A stretch of 64,000 nucleotides of DNA from Harmonia axyridis (GCF_914767665.1 NC_059503.1:38440001-38504000), one strand, 5' to 3'; numbered from the stretch's first letter, positions 11,441 to 22,886 are shown. Notes: generated by a model not told the origin, from the letters alone. Numbers and translations: made by a program.

Positions 11441-11635
11441 TTTCATTACCGGATTTGACGTTATATTTGCTAATTTTGGATTTACCTCAATTCAGTTTCA
11501 TTATCGGATTTGACGTTATATTTGCTAATTTTGGATTTACCTCAATTTAGTTTCATTACCGGATTTGACGTTATATTTGCTAATTTTAGATTTACCTCAA
11601 TTTAGTTTCATTATCGGATTTGACATCGTTCTATG
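11441..11635. repeat. Tandem array, about 56-bp unit, inside LTR element
   Basis: Three full copies and part of a fourth of a unit beginning TTTCATTACCGGATTTGACG and continuing through TTGCTAATTTTGGATTTACC. Copies alternate ACC/ATC before GGATTTGAC. Confidence 0.9.
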
Positions 11636-11947
11636 CAAGAAACATAGAATGATGGAGTCATTTTTGAAAATTTTGGACTCAAACTAAAAATCTTCCATGC
11701 CCCCCTTTCTGGTTCACCTTCGTCTCGGGTGCCAGGAAGATTTTTCTTGTTGTGCGACGGCACCTTTTAAATTCATTCACTTTTGTTTGGTTGAGACGGT
11801 TTTTTTGTTTTCGTTTATATAACTGCAGCACTGTTTACTTCCTAGTAGCAGTGGCTGAAATTAATATTGAGATTTTTGACGATGGGTCGTTTGGGCGTGA
11901 CTTTCCAGAATCGGTAGGATGATGGTATTTCACATCAGTGTGAAGTA

Positions 11948-12150
11948 TCCTCATCCCTCTTTCGTTTTTTAGAGGGAGGCCTTCAGCAACCGACTTCTGT
12001 TTCACCTTTTCACTCAACTCTGAGTAATTTAAATATTTGGGGTGTAGGGAAGTTCTCATTGAGCTCCTTTACACTCATCTCTCTTTCGTTTTTTAGAGAG
12101 AAGCCTTAGGCAACTGAAGTCTGTTTCACTTTTTCCCTCATTTCCTTTTT
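11948..12150. repeat. Imperfect duplication (about 120 bp) inside LTR element
   Basis: The segment CTCTTTCGTTTTTTAGAGGG with a following CTTCAGCAACCGACTTCTG recurs about 120 bases later as CTCTTTCGTTTTTTAGAGAG with CTTAGGCAACTGAAGTCTG. Confidence 0.75.
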
Positions 12151-12493
12151 CCTTAGTGCTCAGGTCGTTTCTAAATTTGGTTGACTATTTGTTCGATATA
12201 TATTTTTTCAACTTGCCTTCAGCAATTGGTCATAATATTTGGCATTTCATATTTCAAATTGGTTACATTCGATAGGTTTTGGGTAAGACATGGTACGTTT
12301 GCGGAATTCTCCCTTGTAATATATCACACTAATTATAACTTTTATCATTTGCTCCAGTTGACAAGTCGGAGTATGTTTTCTTTTGACGTGCTGTGCTTGA
12401 TCTGATGCCATCGAGTATTTTTGTTTTTGAGATATTCATACATAAAGAAAAAAAAAAAAAATTTTTTTTTTCTTTTTCCTGGTGAGAGGTGTG

Positions 12494-13287
12494 TGCAACG
12501 ATTTTGCACGCTTCATTCCATTTTGCGCTGCTGGAGTTTTTGAGGACGCGGTGATTTGTCAATTGGTCGTATCAAATCGGGTACTATCGGTGGGATCGCA
12601 GATGCGCGTTCCTGGAGAGAATTTTCTGAAGGATTTTCAATGATGATTGAGACTCCATCAAGAATAAGTAGATTTAGTAGTAGATTTAGATTTCAGTCAT
12701 TATTAATTTAATTTGAGACTCGGAATCTTATTTATCGGCGAGAATTGTGTCGGGATTCTCGCACCTCCCGTGGGATTAGAACGAAGAAACCTCCCTTGGG
12801 ATTAGAACGAAGAAAACCTCCCGTGGGATTAGAACGAAGAAACCTCCCGTGGGATTAGAACAGGAACCTTTCTTGGGATTGAAAATTATCAAGAACTACT
12901 TCCTTGAGATACAGAATTTGGGATAGTACGTATGTTAGACCACTTTACTCTCTGAATCTGAAAGAATTCCTGCGAAATACCTGGCATTATCACACCAACT
13001 TCGTTGAATGAGGACTGGAGTGCTATAGCTTCCTGATAAGAATTGGTGTTCAGAAGGCTGAAGATAATATACAGAAGAGGTTCCATCCTAGTGGCAGAGT
13101 GGCTCATTTAAAATCGTTTTAAGTTAAGTTTCTATTTTATTATTTGTTTGGAGTGAAAAGGATCGATCATTGTATATTTTGATTTTATTAAATTTGTAAA
13201 AACCTGGGTAGGAGTTTTGTTGCCAAATAAGCCAAACCACCCCTAGAAATTAGTCCTTAGAGTCTCATGGGCAATTGTAACGTTACA
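12494..13287 (+). repeat. 3' LTR
   Basis: Same length as the 5' LTR and almost identical. It is preceded by a purine-rich GGTGAGAGG after an A/T run, a candidate polypurine tract (12481-12489). Confidence 0.9.
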
Positions 13288-14326
13288 AGGTCTTTGTATC
13301 TTCTTTACAGGCGTGCAGCAATTTTCAGGAAAAAATTTTTTGTTTGAAAGATTAGTTAGTTCAGAAAGATTTTCAGTATATGCACTTTGTCATGGCTCAT
13401 TTACTTTGAGACGATGGTACGATTGAAATTCGACCATTACAGTTTTGTGCATTCACAACTTTCAACCCCTACGAACTCTTTAATGGAAAAAAATTGATTG
13501 CCATTGGAAATTTATTTCGGCATTGAAGTACCACCTGGAGAATCATTGTGCATTACAAGGTAAGTTAAATTGAATGTTCAAAAATGACCTCCATCTTTGT
13601 GGATGAAAAATCAAAGAGCTTGACACATTCTAATTTTTCACGTGAGGAGGTTGAAAGGGATTGAAAGTTGTGCATGAACAAATCTGTAATGGTCGACTTT
13701 CATTCGGTGGCAAATTTTATCAGGTACCATCGTCTCAAAGTAAATGAGCCATGATAGAGTGCACATACTGAAAACCTCTTTGAACTAAGTAATTTTTGAA
13801 AAAAAAATTTTCTTGAAAATTTCTGCATGCCTGTAAAGAATATACAAAGACCTTGCCAAAAAAGTACTACATGAACCACTTTTCCTATTCAAACAATTTA
13901 GAGGGAGATGGCACAGGGTTGAACAAAAATCCTTCAAAAATGCATAAAAATTTGGTAATATTGAAGTCTCAGGATTTTGTTGCCAAATATTTTTCTTCCA
14001 TAATTTTGACGCGCACTGTATATACAAATTTCAGCAGAATTTGGTACATGTCCTATAGATTCAACGAGAGTAGTGGACAGTAGTGGCGGATCGTCTTGAT
14101 TTGACGCATTGTAAACACGTTCCAGTCAGAGATTGATCTGTATGTATGTATGTTCAATTGAACATACAGGGTGAAATTTATCTCAAAACATAATGTATGA
14201 GTGAAATACAACTGCTCTGAAATGCTTATTTTCCGAGATATGCAATAATCATCGAAGCAGGGCCGCAGCTAAGAGCTTTTCTGAGGGGGAAGAGAAACGG
14301 ATTCTAGATCCCCTCATTTAAATATA

Positions 14327-14872
14327 CAGGGTTAGAACTATTTGGAGGGACACTACGGGGTACCGAAAACCGTTAGGGATACAGGTTGGCTTAAATTACA
14401 AAAAAGGTGCGTTATTCAGGGATTAGTGTGTTAGTGTTGACAGATCCAAAATATCTCCAATAGTTCCCAGGATATCTCGAAAAAACTGAAAATCGAGTTT
14501 TTTTTTTCTGTATAAATCATTTGCTTCTGGAGATATCAAGTCTAGGTTTTTATGTGAAATCATCACTTGTATCGCGTCTCTGAAAAAATGGAAAAGATAA
14601 AAATCTGAAGACACCATTAGTATCTCTATATTGGATAATGGATATAAACCAAATTTCGTGACGTTATCTCAAAACACAAATGAGGTATACAGAAAAAAAT
14701 CTCGATTTTCAGTTCTTTCGAAATATCTCGGGAACCAATGGAGATATTCTGGATCTGTTCACACCAACACACTTATCCCTAAATAACGCAACTCTTTTGT
14801 AATTAAAGCCACTCTATTTTTTTAACAGTTTTCGATATCCCTGTAGTGATACTCTAAATAGTTCAAACCCTG
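14327..14872. mobile_element. Palindromic MITE, TA target
   Basis: Begins TATACAGGGTTAGAACTATT (from 14323) and ends with its near inverse AATAGTTCAAACCCTGTATA. Inner sequence is also inverted: ACAGATCCAAAATATCTCCA pairs with TGGAGATATTCTGGATCTGT, and the arms meet near 14600. About 546 bp, non-coding. Confidence 0.85.
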
Positions 14873-14879
14873 TATACAA

Positions 14880-16160
14880 AATATTGAAAAATACAACAAT
14901 TGAAACCATAGAAATATTGACACTTTTAGATGAGAATAGTTTTTGACCATTTTTTATTACTTATATGAATGTGTTTTCGACATTCTGCCTGAATTGTCTT
15001 TGAATCCGATAGAGCTTTCAACAAGAAATTGATCTAGAAACTTGAAATGGTTATTCTATGTCTACATTTCTACATGATCGAATGTGTAATAATCTAATTC
15101 ATTTTTTATGGTCCTGATGATGTGATTAGCTCGAAATTTCGCACGAAGTTTAAAATTCTTTTTTTATATTAACATTCACATTCTCAACTCGATCAGTTTG
15201 TGGTCACGGAAATATTTTGTAGTTTTGTATCGATTGTCTCCTTCGATTTTTTATGGTTCTGGTTAATAATGTACTCGACCACAGCATTCAAGATCCGAAG
15301 TCATACTGAAAATTTCAAGTTTCAATGTCTTTTCATTCTTGAGTTATCGCTCAGGCATTCCTTGAATTGCTTCAATTGATCGAATTGTCATTAAACGCAA
15401 AACAAAACATAGTGAACATTCATACCAAAAATTCTAGTAAGAGTAAACACAGTAATAAAAAACATAATATTGGCTCCTTAGTCCTTACTATAAGGCAAGA
15501 TTACAATCTCGATAATTCCAAACTCCCAATTGATTTTCCAATAATTAATTCTATAAAAATAAGAGAAAATGTTTATTTATAGTTACGCACAGGTAGTTAA
15601 TTTTAGAATTGAAAACCTCTGTAACTCACCATGTTTATTTATGTTGAATAAACATCATTATAATTATTATTTACTTTGATTCTGAATCACATTTGAATAA
15701 GCGCAAATCAGTTACTTATTTAACTCTAAAAACTTTGTGTGATATTATTATTTTCATCAACAGAGAGTCCGTTTCTGACAGTTCTTGTTAGGAGGTCTAT
15801 ACACGAGAATTAGAATGAGTGTTGGTGGAGCAGTCTAGGCACGGTATATTCTATGCTCCTTTAAGAATATGAATACTTTTCTGTGTTCTTTATACTCTAT
15901 TAAACGATTTCTTTTGGTGAAATAGTTCTATGAATGTTCATTGAAAGATACATTCTACAAAATATTTTGGATAAATTAATTGAATTTCTATTCCATCATT
16001 CAACAAACAGTAGAGTCTCGACCTACCTTTATTATCGTTGATTAAATTCTGTGGAAATGATGTAAAAGAATGATTTGTTCATATTACATCTGCGCAGATG
16101 ATTGAGTAGGGAAACCAGATTGGAAGTGTTTGTTTACAAAGGAAATATTCATGGAATGAA
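14880..16160. other. Intergenic, with a PLE-type terminal motif
   Basis: 14885-14980 resembles part of the arm of the palindromic element at 52532-54068 (TTGAAACCATAGAAATATTG). At 15113-15150 the + strand reads CCTGATGATGTGATTAGCTC then GAAATTTCGC, a perfect CUGAUGA box and a GAAA box as in PLE ends, but no PLE coding sequence is recognised beside it. No gene recognised before 16166. Confidence 0.5.
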
Positions 16161-16165
16161 AACAT

Positions 16166-19100
16166 ATGACTACAAGAATGGACGAATTAAAGACAATATT
16201 GAAGAGCATACTCATTTCTTCACATATGAAATTGCGAGTGCACCAGCTTAATAACGAATATAAATCATTGATTGGGCGGAATATACCGTTTGCAGAATAT
16301 GGATATAGAGATTTGGTCCAGTTGTTAAAATGTTTACCAGATATTCTCACAGTAGATGGAGATGATATGAATTCCCTAGTCACCCATAAGTTTGGAAATC
16401 GACAGGTTCGAATCAAAAAAAAGAAATTCAAAGATAGAAAGCCTAATGCGCAGAATAAGTGAGTTGCTCTTTTGATTATATTTTCTATGAATAAGTTTCA
16501 CAAAATACAGTGTAATATTGTCCTTCAATGCATATTGAATAATGCTTATATCTTGACTGAATTTTAAAATTTTTTATAGAGCCCAGGCCATCAAAAAAGA
16601 AAAAAAACCCGAGAAACCAGCCACCTCAATTGAGAGTCAGAAGAATGCAGAAACAACAACATTCCCGAATCAAGTAACAGCCAAATATTCAAGTCCTCTA
16701 GGAATAAACTTCGATATGCTAATTGATTATAAAAATGAAAAATTGAGATTATCAACTGAAATTGATTATGGAAAAATAGCTGAAATCCGGCGTAGAATTT
16801 CTCCCAAACTTCATCAGGAGCAGCAGAACAAGAAAGGAGATGAAACGAAAAAAACTGGGCTTCTAGGACTACGGTATCCTAAAACCACCATGTCCACTGA
16901 AAAGGTATTTCTATAGGAACCTATCATATGTTTAAAATATTCCAGGCTGTTTTTGCACATTGCAAATTGGTCAATGAGACACGAAGGTATCTATTTTATC
17001 CATCCAAATTTATTGAATCGCTTTCGAAGTGAGATTCTCAGGAATCGCATTTAGTACCCCTCCGTGATTTCTCTGTCAACGATAGAAAAAAGTTGCCTGG
17101 CAACTGTTACCACTGGCAACTTTTTTCATTACCACTGCAGTGGTAGTAGTTGGAGTTCTCATTATGGTGGGAGCCATATCAGGGGAATACAGTGTTGTTC
17201 CATAAGATTTCAGTAGAATTAGATTTGTTGACTTTTGCACCATAAATTCATTATTGCACACAGACAATACGACTCTGTCCCTACTAATTATTGTTTTGTA
17301 TGTTTTCCCCAAATTTTTGTGAATAGAGTCCTATGTAAATGATAGGGTTATAAAGAATACGAGGTAAAACTCAATTCTCTCCATATAGTAGGAAAAAAAT
17401 TTTTTGATTTCGTTCTGAAAAGAATAATACTTGAGATATTTGAAATTATTCGATTTTTTTTTTATATTATTTCATTGAAAAAAAAATGACAAACAATTTT
17501 GAAAATTCTTTTGTTGAACCAATTGAAAGAATTGTAAAGAAAAGTGAAAGTACAAAGAGACTTTTCTCTTTGTGTAATAGATAAAATAATATATATCAAA
17601 AATTCTAGTTGAAGTAAATACTTTTCCAAAGAACCAATTAGACCTAATACCAGCTCCTTAATATCTAGCAAGATTTCAACAGGCATTAGTCCAAACTGTG
17701 AAGCGGAAAACAAGTGTTTTCCCAAAAATTTGATCTTTTCTGACAAATATAAAAAGTACAAAAGGAAGCTTTGTGATTTCGAGACGAAAACATTTTTGGC
17801 CCCCGAATCCAAAATTTTTACCCACAAATTCTGAATAACCTTGGTTGCGTGTCTGTCTGTCTATATCTGTGCCCACAACTTAGCCTTAACTTCTTCAATA
17901 TTTATATGATTTTGATGAAATTTGATATGAGTATGTGGTTTAAATTTCTCAGGTTCCATAGATCTACTGATGAATACTGATGAAATTTCGATTTTGATGA
18001 AGTTTTATGGGATTCGGATTGAGCAGTCACACCATCTACATAATGATAATTTATGAATGAGAACAGTTACAATTTTTATTTCTACGACCATTGTTTCGTC
18101 ATACCATGACTTCCGAAGAGTGGTTCTGGATACTGGTTTTACAAATTTTCAGGCATGCCTTTGAATACTTAAAATGTGTACAAAAACATAGTAGAGGAGA
18201 CTGACGTAATTGACAATTTTTGGAATTCTTAAAAAATCTTTAGTAGAGAGATTCGGTTCAAATCTATTTGTTCATTAAATCATTTTTTGCATATGATATA
18301 TATTAATTACTGAAGTTTCTAAAAAGTTGAATTAAAAGTTTTCATTTTCAATGCCTAAAACTTCAAAATTAGGATCAAAAACATGTCCTGCTTCTGATAA
18401 ACGTTTTTCATATGTCGTTTTTTTTTTTAATGTGATATTTTTCCTGTTTCCAAATTCTTGTCTGGAATGATCTTCCTGATTGGCCAACATATACTACATG
18501 TATATGGGCAAGTACCACAGGTTAACTTATATACTTCTAATTTATTGTTATTAGATGTGATTTCTTCAGTATTTTTATTAATTTTTCTGAATAATCTAAA
18601 TAATAATTTCGATTCATCTTTTGTTTTTGTCCTAAGTATGTTGAATAAATATATTTCTTTTCCTTTGGGATTATGACTTTTCGATATACTCAATTCATCT
18701 ACAAAAGTTTCTTATAATCAAAACGTTGAAACCATTGTTCAGTGTTATTTGATAAATGAAGTTATAAAAATTCTCATTTGTCATGAATATGTTAAATATT
18801 GTATATGATGATTTTGGGCGATATGGGTAGTTTGAAGTTGAATGTATGGTGAATTCAACTTAAAAAAAAATATTTATTGGCATTGATATGTAGTCCATAT
18901 TTTATTATTCAATGGTAGATAAAATACACAAATTAATGAGTTAATAGATGTCATCATTAAATTGTATCTAATTATTAAAGTCATTCATGATAATAATTGA
19001 ATAAATTTACCCCTAACAATAACTATTTATGCCATTTATCGGAAACCAACACATACAGATAGCATCATCATACATTCAACTTCAGATCACCCATATGAGG

Positions 19101-22100
19101 AAATCAGATTGAAAATGGAATTATTTTTAATTTATATTCCTGTTCCAATGGGATTTCGCAGAAGCCTTGGTAGTGGGTAGAGATGAGCGATATTTCACGA
19201 ACTGTGATTTAATCACTGATATCAGACTGTCACAGGTAGTCACAGTTCCGCAAAACGAATACAGAGCGTGACGGGATCACTGTTTGAACATTTCACAGAT
19301 ATTTTCAGGGCGTATCAACGTCCGTGGCAATCGTAAATTATGAAGCCCGCCTGATGTTTTTATTGCTTCGGAACCTTTGTCGGCAACTTCGCAGGCTTTG
19401 AGAAGTATTTTTGTAGGACTTGTTGAATTATAATACTTGCTACAAAGAAATAATAACTACTGAATTACTACATAATTGGTACTGTATTCTGTATTATAAA
19501 AAATAAATGAAAACACGTTAGAGACGTTAGGTATGGTTTTTCTATTGACAAACTTTCTTCGAATCGTCGGTATCTTTGAGGGGGGCTGCAGCCCCTGATG
19601 CCCCTCTTCTAGCTGCTAGTGGATTTGAATTTGATATTATTTCACAGTTCATTTTACAATATTTGAGCTGCTGAATATTAGAAGTGTTAGAATTGATACT
19701 GATATTGATTCTCTGTTAATAATAAAAGTTAATATTCGTAGCGTAGCGCAGCAAAAGAATCAAACGATAAACCCATGGAAGAAATCGGGAATGTGAATTC
19801 TATGTCTATTTGGGGTACTTTCGACAAAACCATTGCTTCTGTACAACCTAAAGGCACACACAATTCTCGTGCAATTATTGAAATACAGGGATACATTGAA
19901 GAGGGTGTTATATCTCGCCATCAGAATTCACTCTTATGGTGGAAAAATCACAAAGAAAGGTTACCGTATTTATCTAAAATCGCACAAGATCAATTATGCA
20001 CTCTAGCAACATCAGTTCCGTGCGAAAGATTATTTTCGAAAGCCGGAAATATATTGACAGAACGTCGAAGCAGACTTAATAATAAAAAAACCCAAATGAT
20101 TCTCTTCCTCAATAGCAATTTGTCGTTGGTAGAGAATGAATAAGAATCATTATTATTAAATAAATATATGAATATATGCATATGGCTTATTATTTATTAT
20201 TCCATGTCCTAAAAATCATACCTTTTCATTTAGAGATTTCACAATTCTTTGATTAGCTCAAAAATTAATAGAAAATATCAAATATATTTAGAAAATTTAA
20301 TTATTCAATAACTGGTTTTACTATATTTTTGTACATTTCTGATTGTTACTTCTTCTGTTTTTCTCTTATTTTATTGCAGTATCAGCTACTTAATATTATC
20401 AATATATATTCACATGTGAATTATTGTATGTGTAGGTATTATTTATTTTTCGATGTCCAAAATTATTCATATCCATATTCTACAAATCTGTTACCTCTAA
20501 AGAATTAACAGAAAGACAAAAGAGCTAAGGTTCGGGTGATCTATACACATAATAATAGCGAGCACGGTCCGTGCTTGCTTAGCGCTTTTATGATATCAGT
20601 ATCAGTGAAATTAAAGCGTGACGTGATCACCGTTTAGGTATCGGATTCGTTTAGCGAACGTTCCATACAGCACTGGTAGTGGGGTGACCCCACTCCCAGT
20701 GCTGCGGAACAGGGAACGGAACGGACTCTAACCGAATACGATACCTAAACGGTGATCACCGTCACAGTTTAATTTCACTGATATCATAAAGGAACAGGAA
20801 CGTTTCACAACGTGATCTGGAAATCACGGTATCGCTCATCTCTAGTAGTGGGTGAGTTTTGAGATCCAATTATTCTGTGTAGGCTATGGTATTGAGTCTC
20901 CACAGTCCCTATGCAGGCACAATATATGGTGATTGTCCGCAATGGCCTAATAAGACGTTTATGGAAAATTGATCACAATTTTATAGCGACCAGGATTCTC
21001 GTTTTTTTTTATATTTCTGCAGAAGAAGCAGAAGAGAACAAAACTGTTCTCAATTTCGATTATGCCAATTCCTTCAAAATTTTCAAATTGAAACCTATAT
21101 GTTTTATTCTTTCAAACAATTCTACGTATAAATAGAGGAGAGGCTACCCCTATACCTAAATTGAAACCTTTGAGACTTATCGATCAAAAGCTTGAAATTA
21201 GGGAAAATACTGAAATTGCAATTTTTCCTCGATAACTCATAGAGTTTTCATTTTAGGTATAGGGTTTGCTTGAGTCATCTCCCCTGTTTTTATGCATATA
21301 ATTGACTGAAAGCATAAAAGATATAGGTTGTTATTTGAAAATCTGGAGTTTTGATGAATTTGAGTTGTGCAAATTCATGATCTTCTCATAAACACCCTGT
21401 ACATTTTCGGTCCAATCCAATTTTCGGAAAGAGTTTTTTTGAAAAAAGCTTTTTCTGCAAATCAATTAAGAAAAACGCAACTCCTCGTCGTTACCTTTTT
21501 TTTCATAATAATTTCATTAACTTATGAACCGTTGAGTTTTGACCCAAGTTATGACTTATATGCAGAAATTTTCATAAAATAAGCTATCTAATAAATCAAT
21601 AATATACTGGGTATGCCGTTCGAAAAAAAGAAGTCTGTTTCCGGTATAACCGGAAGTAGTAGAGATCGGAAAATATTTTATAGACGATTATAGATCATTG
21701 TCAGTTTTCCATATACTTCTAATACGCCTTCGAGATGAATCACCCTGTATAGGTAATTAAATATCCAACTACCAAAAAACAACCTCCCACATAAGTTGAT
21801 TCTTTTGCTATGTAATAAGTTGAAATTGTTTAGCCTTCTTATCTCGACCAATATTGTCCGTGAAACTTACTCTTTCTTCTCTTAGATATTGAAATAATTT
21901 ATTATATGTGAAAAAATGAACGAGTACAACTTCTAATTACAGAATATCAATGTAGTCGGTGTTAGTCACTCCCAACCAGTAGTGCAGGCTGGCTCTAGGA
22001 CCTCCATGAGTCTTGAGAAAGTTTCTGTCCTCAAAACCGAAGCTCAAAAGTTAACACAATATGAGTGTGAGTCACTTATATACTTACAAGAATTAAGTTA

Positions 22101-22575
22101 TGGTGTTCAAATTATAAAATATGTTCGACTACGAATTCATTTGGGTTCAGTCTTAATAGCTTTTCCTCGAATATATTTAACAATATCATATCCTTCTTTT
22201 TCAGATTTCAAACAGAGTGAAATGGTCAAGAAAAACACAATGAAAATCCCAAGTATAATAAAATCGACCCCAAAATTACTAAAGTTATCAGAGAATACAT
22301 CAATTTGTAAAAATCAAATGGCCAGTCCAAGAGAAATCCCACCATTGATTGAGAAACCAATTTCACTTATGGATCTTCCGATTCCATCGATGCTTCCAGA
22401 GGTGCCGAAAGAATTTACCAGTCACGAGTCAAATAATTTGATAGACTTCCACGGTGTCCTTCCAAATTTTCCTCCTGTACCTGAAACTCCCAGAAGAGAA
22501 CCAAGGGTGAAGTCTATTCCTTTCGTTGATGTACTTAGGCTTGTTGAGATGCTCAAAACAACCGATTTAAATTGA
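16166..22575 (+). CDS. LOTUS (OST-HTH) domain protein, four exons
   Basis: Proposed exons 16166-16458, 16580-16904, 21943-22066 and 22205-22575 join in frame (phases 2, 0, 1) to about 370 residues. Donors are GTGAGT, GTATTT and GTGAGT; acceptors TTTTTATAG, CTAATTACAG and TTCTTTTTCAG. Residues about 3-90 (LKTILKSILISSHMKLRVHQ; EYKSLIGRNIPFAEYGYRDL; LKCLPDILTV) form a LOTUS domain, a winged helix found in germ-plasm and piRNA-pathway proteins such as Oskar, Tejas/TDRD5 and TDRD7, where it binds Vasa helicase or RNA. The rest is Lys- and Pro-rich low-complexity sequence without a visible Tudor domain, so it is not a full TDRD5/7. A germ granule role is inferred from the domain only. Intron 2 is about 5 kb and full of transposons. 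The 138-base third intron has no stop and a length divisible by three, so retention would keep the frame. The start ATG is the first before the domain. Confidence 0.75.
17086..17127. repeat. Inverted repeat hairpin
   Basis: AAAAAAGTTGCC and GGCAACTTTTTT face each other across about 17 bases within the large LOTUS-gene intron. Function unknown. Confidence 0.6.
18070..18720 (-). mobile_element. Penelope-like element remnant (3' half)
   Basis: Minus-strand frame at 18427-18693 holds a PLE linker and the start of the GIY-YIG domain (LEVYKLTCGTCPYTC, then an indel), and the frame resumes as YEKRLSEAGHVFDPNFEVLG to about 18340, the usual PLE endonuclease C-terminus. At 18085-18135 the same strand has a stem GTCAT/ATGAC followed by GAAAC, the PLE terminal motif with a degraded first box. 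The element lies in intron 2 of the LOTUS gene, antisense to it. Confidence 0.7.
18990..19169 (+). pseudogene. PLE reverse transcriptase fragment, inverted to its 3' half
   Basis: At about 19020-19104 the + strand encodes TIYAIYRKPTHTDSIIIHST followed by SDHPYE. This is the IYRKPT-TD block of PLE reverse transcriptase. It lies upstream of, but in opposite orientation to, the minus-strand PLE half at 18070-18720. It is the same 5' inversion geometry as in the PLE at 1295-2970. A hAT element is inserted right after it. Confidence 0.65.
19775..20143 (+). pseudogene. hAT transposase C-terminal dimerisation region
   Basis: A 122-codon frame ends with the classic hAT C-terminal signature: SLLWWKNHKERLPYLSKIA, then TSVPCERLFSKAGNILTERR and SRLNNKKTQMILFLNSNL. 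This region mediates dimerisation and completes the RNase H fold of hAT transposases. The BED zinc finger and the catalytic part with the first two acidic residues are missing, so the copy is non-autonomous. An AATAAA lies about 10 bases after the stop. Confidence 0.85.
20588..20792. repeat. Large hairpin in hAT right end
   Basis: TATGATATCAGTATCAGTGA, then CGTGATCACCGTTTAGGTAT on the left, are mirrored by ATACCTAAACGGTGATCACC and TTTCACTGATATCATAAAGG on the right around an AGTGGGGTGACCCCACT core. It may expose subterminal transposase sites; that is inference. Confidence 0.75.
20923..21752. mobile_element. Palindromic element, family of 48061-49588, degraded copy
   Basis: Left end holds GGCCTAATAAGACGTTTATG; the right end holds, on the opposite strand, the matching TACAGGGTGATTCATCTCGA and the block GGTATAACCGGAAGTAGTAG. 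The interior TAGGTATAGGGTTTGCT and GATGAATTTGAGTTGTGCAA blocks are those of the copy at 48061-49588. It is shorter and more diverged than that copy. It lies at the 3' end of intron 2 of the LOTUS gene, 190 bases before exon 3. Confidence 0.7.
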
Positions 22576-22886
22576 TCAATTTGATCAAAAATATATGAAT
22601 AATTATTTAGTTTAGTTAATTCATTATAAGGAAAACAGAATATTTGTTGTGTTTCAAAAATTCAATCATTAACTCTTTCTCTATATTCCTGAAAAATCTC
22701 TTGTTAATTTATTGGTGTTTGATCAATTTGAGAATTTCTTGAGAAGTAAATATATGTTGGTTATATATGACTGAAATATCCTCTTGTTTCTTGATAATGA
22801 AAATTAATTTCATACATTAGATTTAATATTTGGATTGGTATGGAAGAGTTAGCCATAAATGTTGATGTTTCTGTTATTCAATCCCT

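Larger units (their letters stand above)
9404..13287. mobile_element. Non-autonomous LTR retrotransposon (young)
   Basis: Two 794-bp direct repeats (9404-10197 and 12494-13287) begin TG and end CA and are flanked by the 4-bp duplication AGGT (9400-9403 and 13288-13291), typical of gypsy-type integration. A primer-binding-site-like TGGCGCAACAACGTGAGGC starts four bases inside the 5' LTR. The 2.3-kb interior has no gag, protease, RT, RNase H or integrase; it holds tandem repeats and one short frame. The LTRs differ at only two sites that I can see (9432/12522 and 9696/12786), so insertion was recent and must have used enzymes from another element. The internal strand is + if the primer site is read correctly. 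Confidence 0.88.
9205..14019. mobile_element. Long palindromic Tc1/mariner-type element, split by an LTR element
   Basis: Ends are inverted copies: TATACAGTGTACGTCAAAAT at 9201 and, on the other strand at 14022, TATACAGTGCGCGTCAAAAT, flanked by TA. The inverted arms continue inward (for example TTTGGCAACAAAATCCTGA in both, and the shared TTTTTTGGCAAGGT). The left arm is cut after 9403 by the LTR retrotransposon at 9404-13287 and resumes at 13288. Without the insertion it is about 0.9 kb, nearly all inverted repeat, centred near 13555. No transposase is encoded, so this is a MITE-like derivative with arms far longer than ordinary terminal repeats. Confidence 0.8.
19178..20844 (+). mobile_element. 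hAT element, internally deleted, with target duplication
   Basis: Ends TAGAGATGAGCGATA at 19178 and its inverse at 20844, flanked by a perfect 8-bp duplication GTAGTGGG (19170-19177 and 20845-20852), diagnostic of hAT transposition. It is 1667 bp, too short for a full transposase. Near the right end a large hairpin (about 20588-20792) is built from inverted ATGATATCAGTATCAGTGAAA-type and GTTTAGGTATCG-type blocks. Confidence 0.92.

Noticed and set aside
16946..16986. A 41-base micro-exon in the LOTUS gene (acceptor ATATTCCAG, donor GTATCT)
   Set aside because: Including it puts exon 3 out of frame at once, whereas direct splicing 16904-21943 is in phase.
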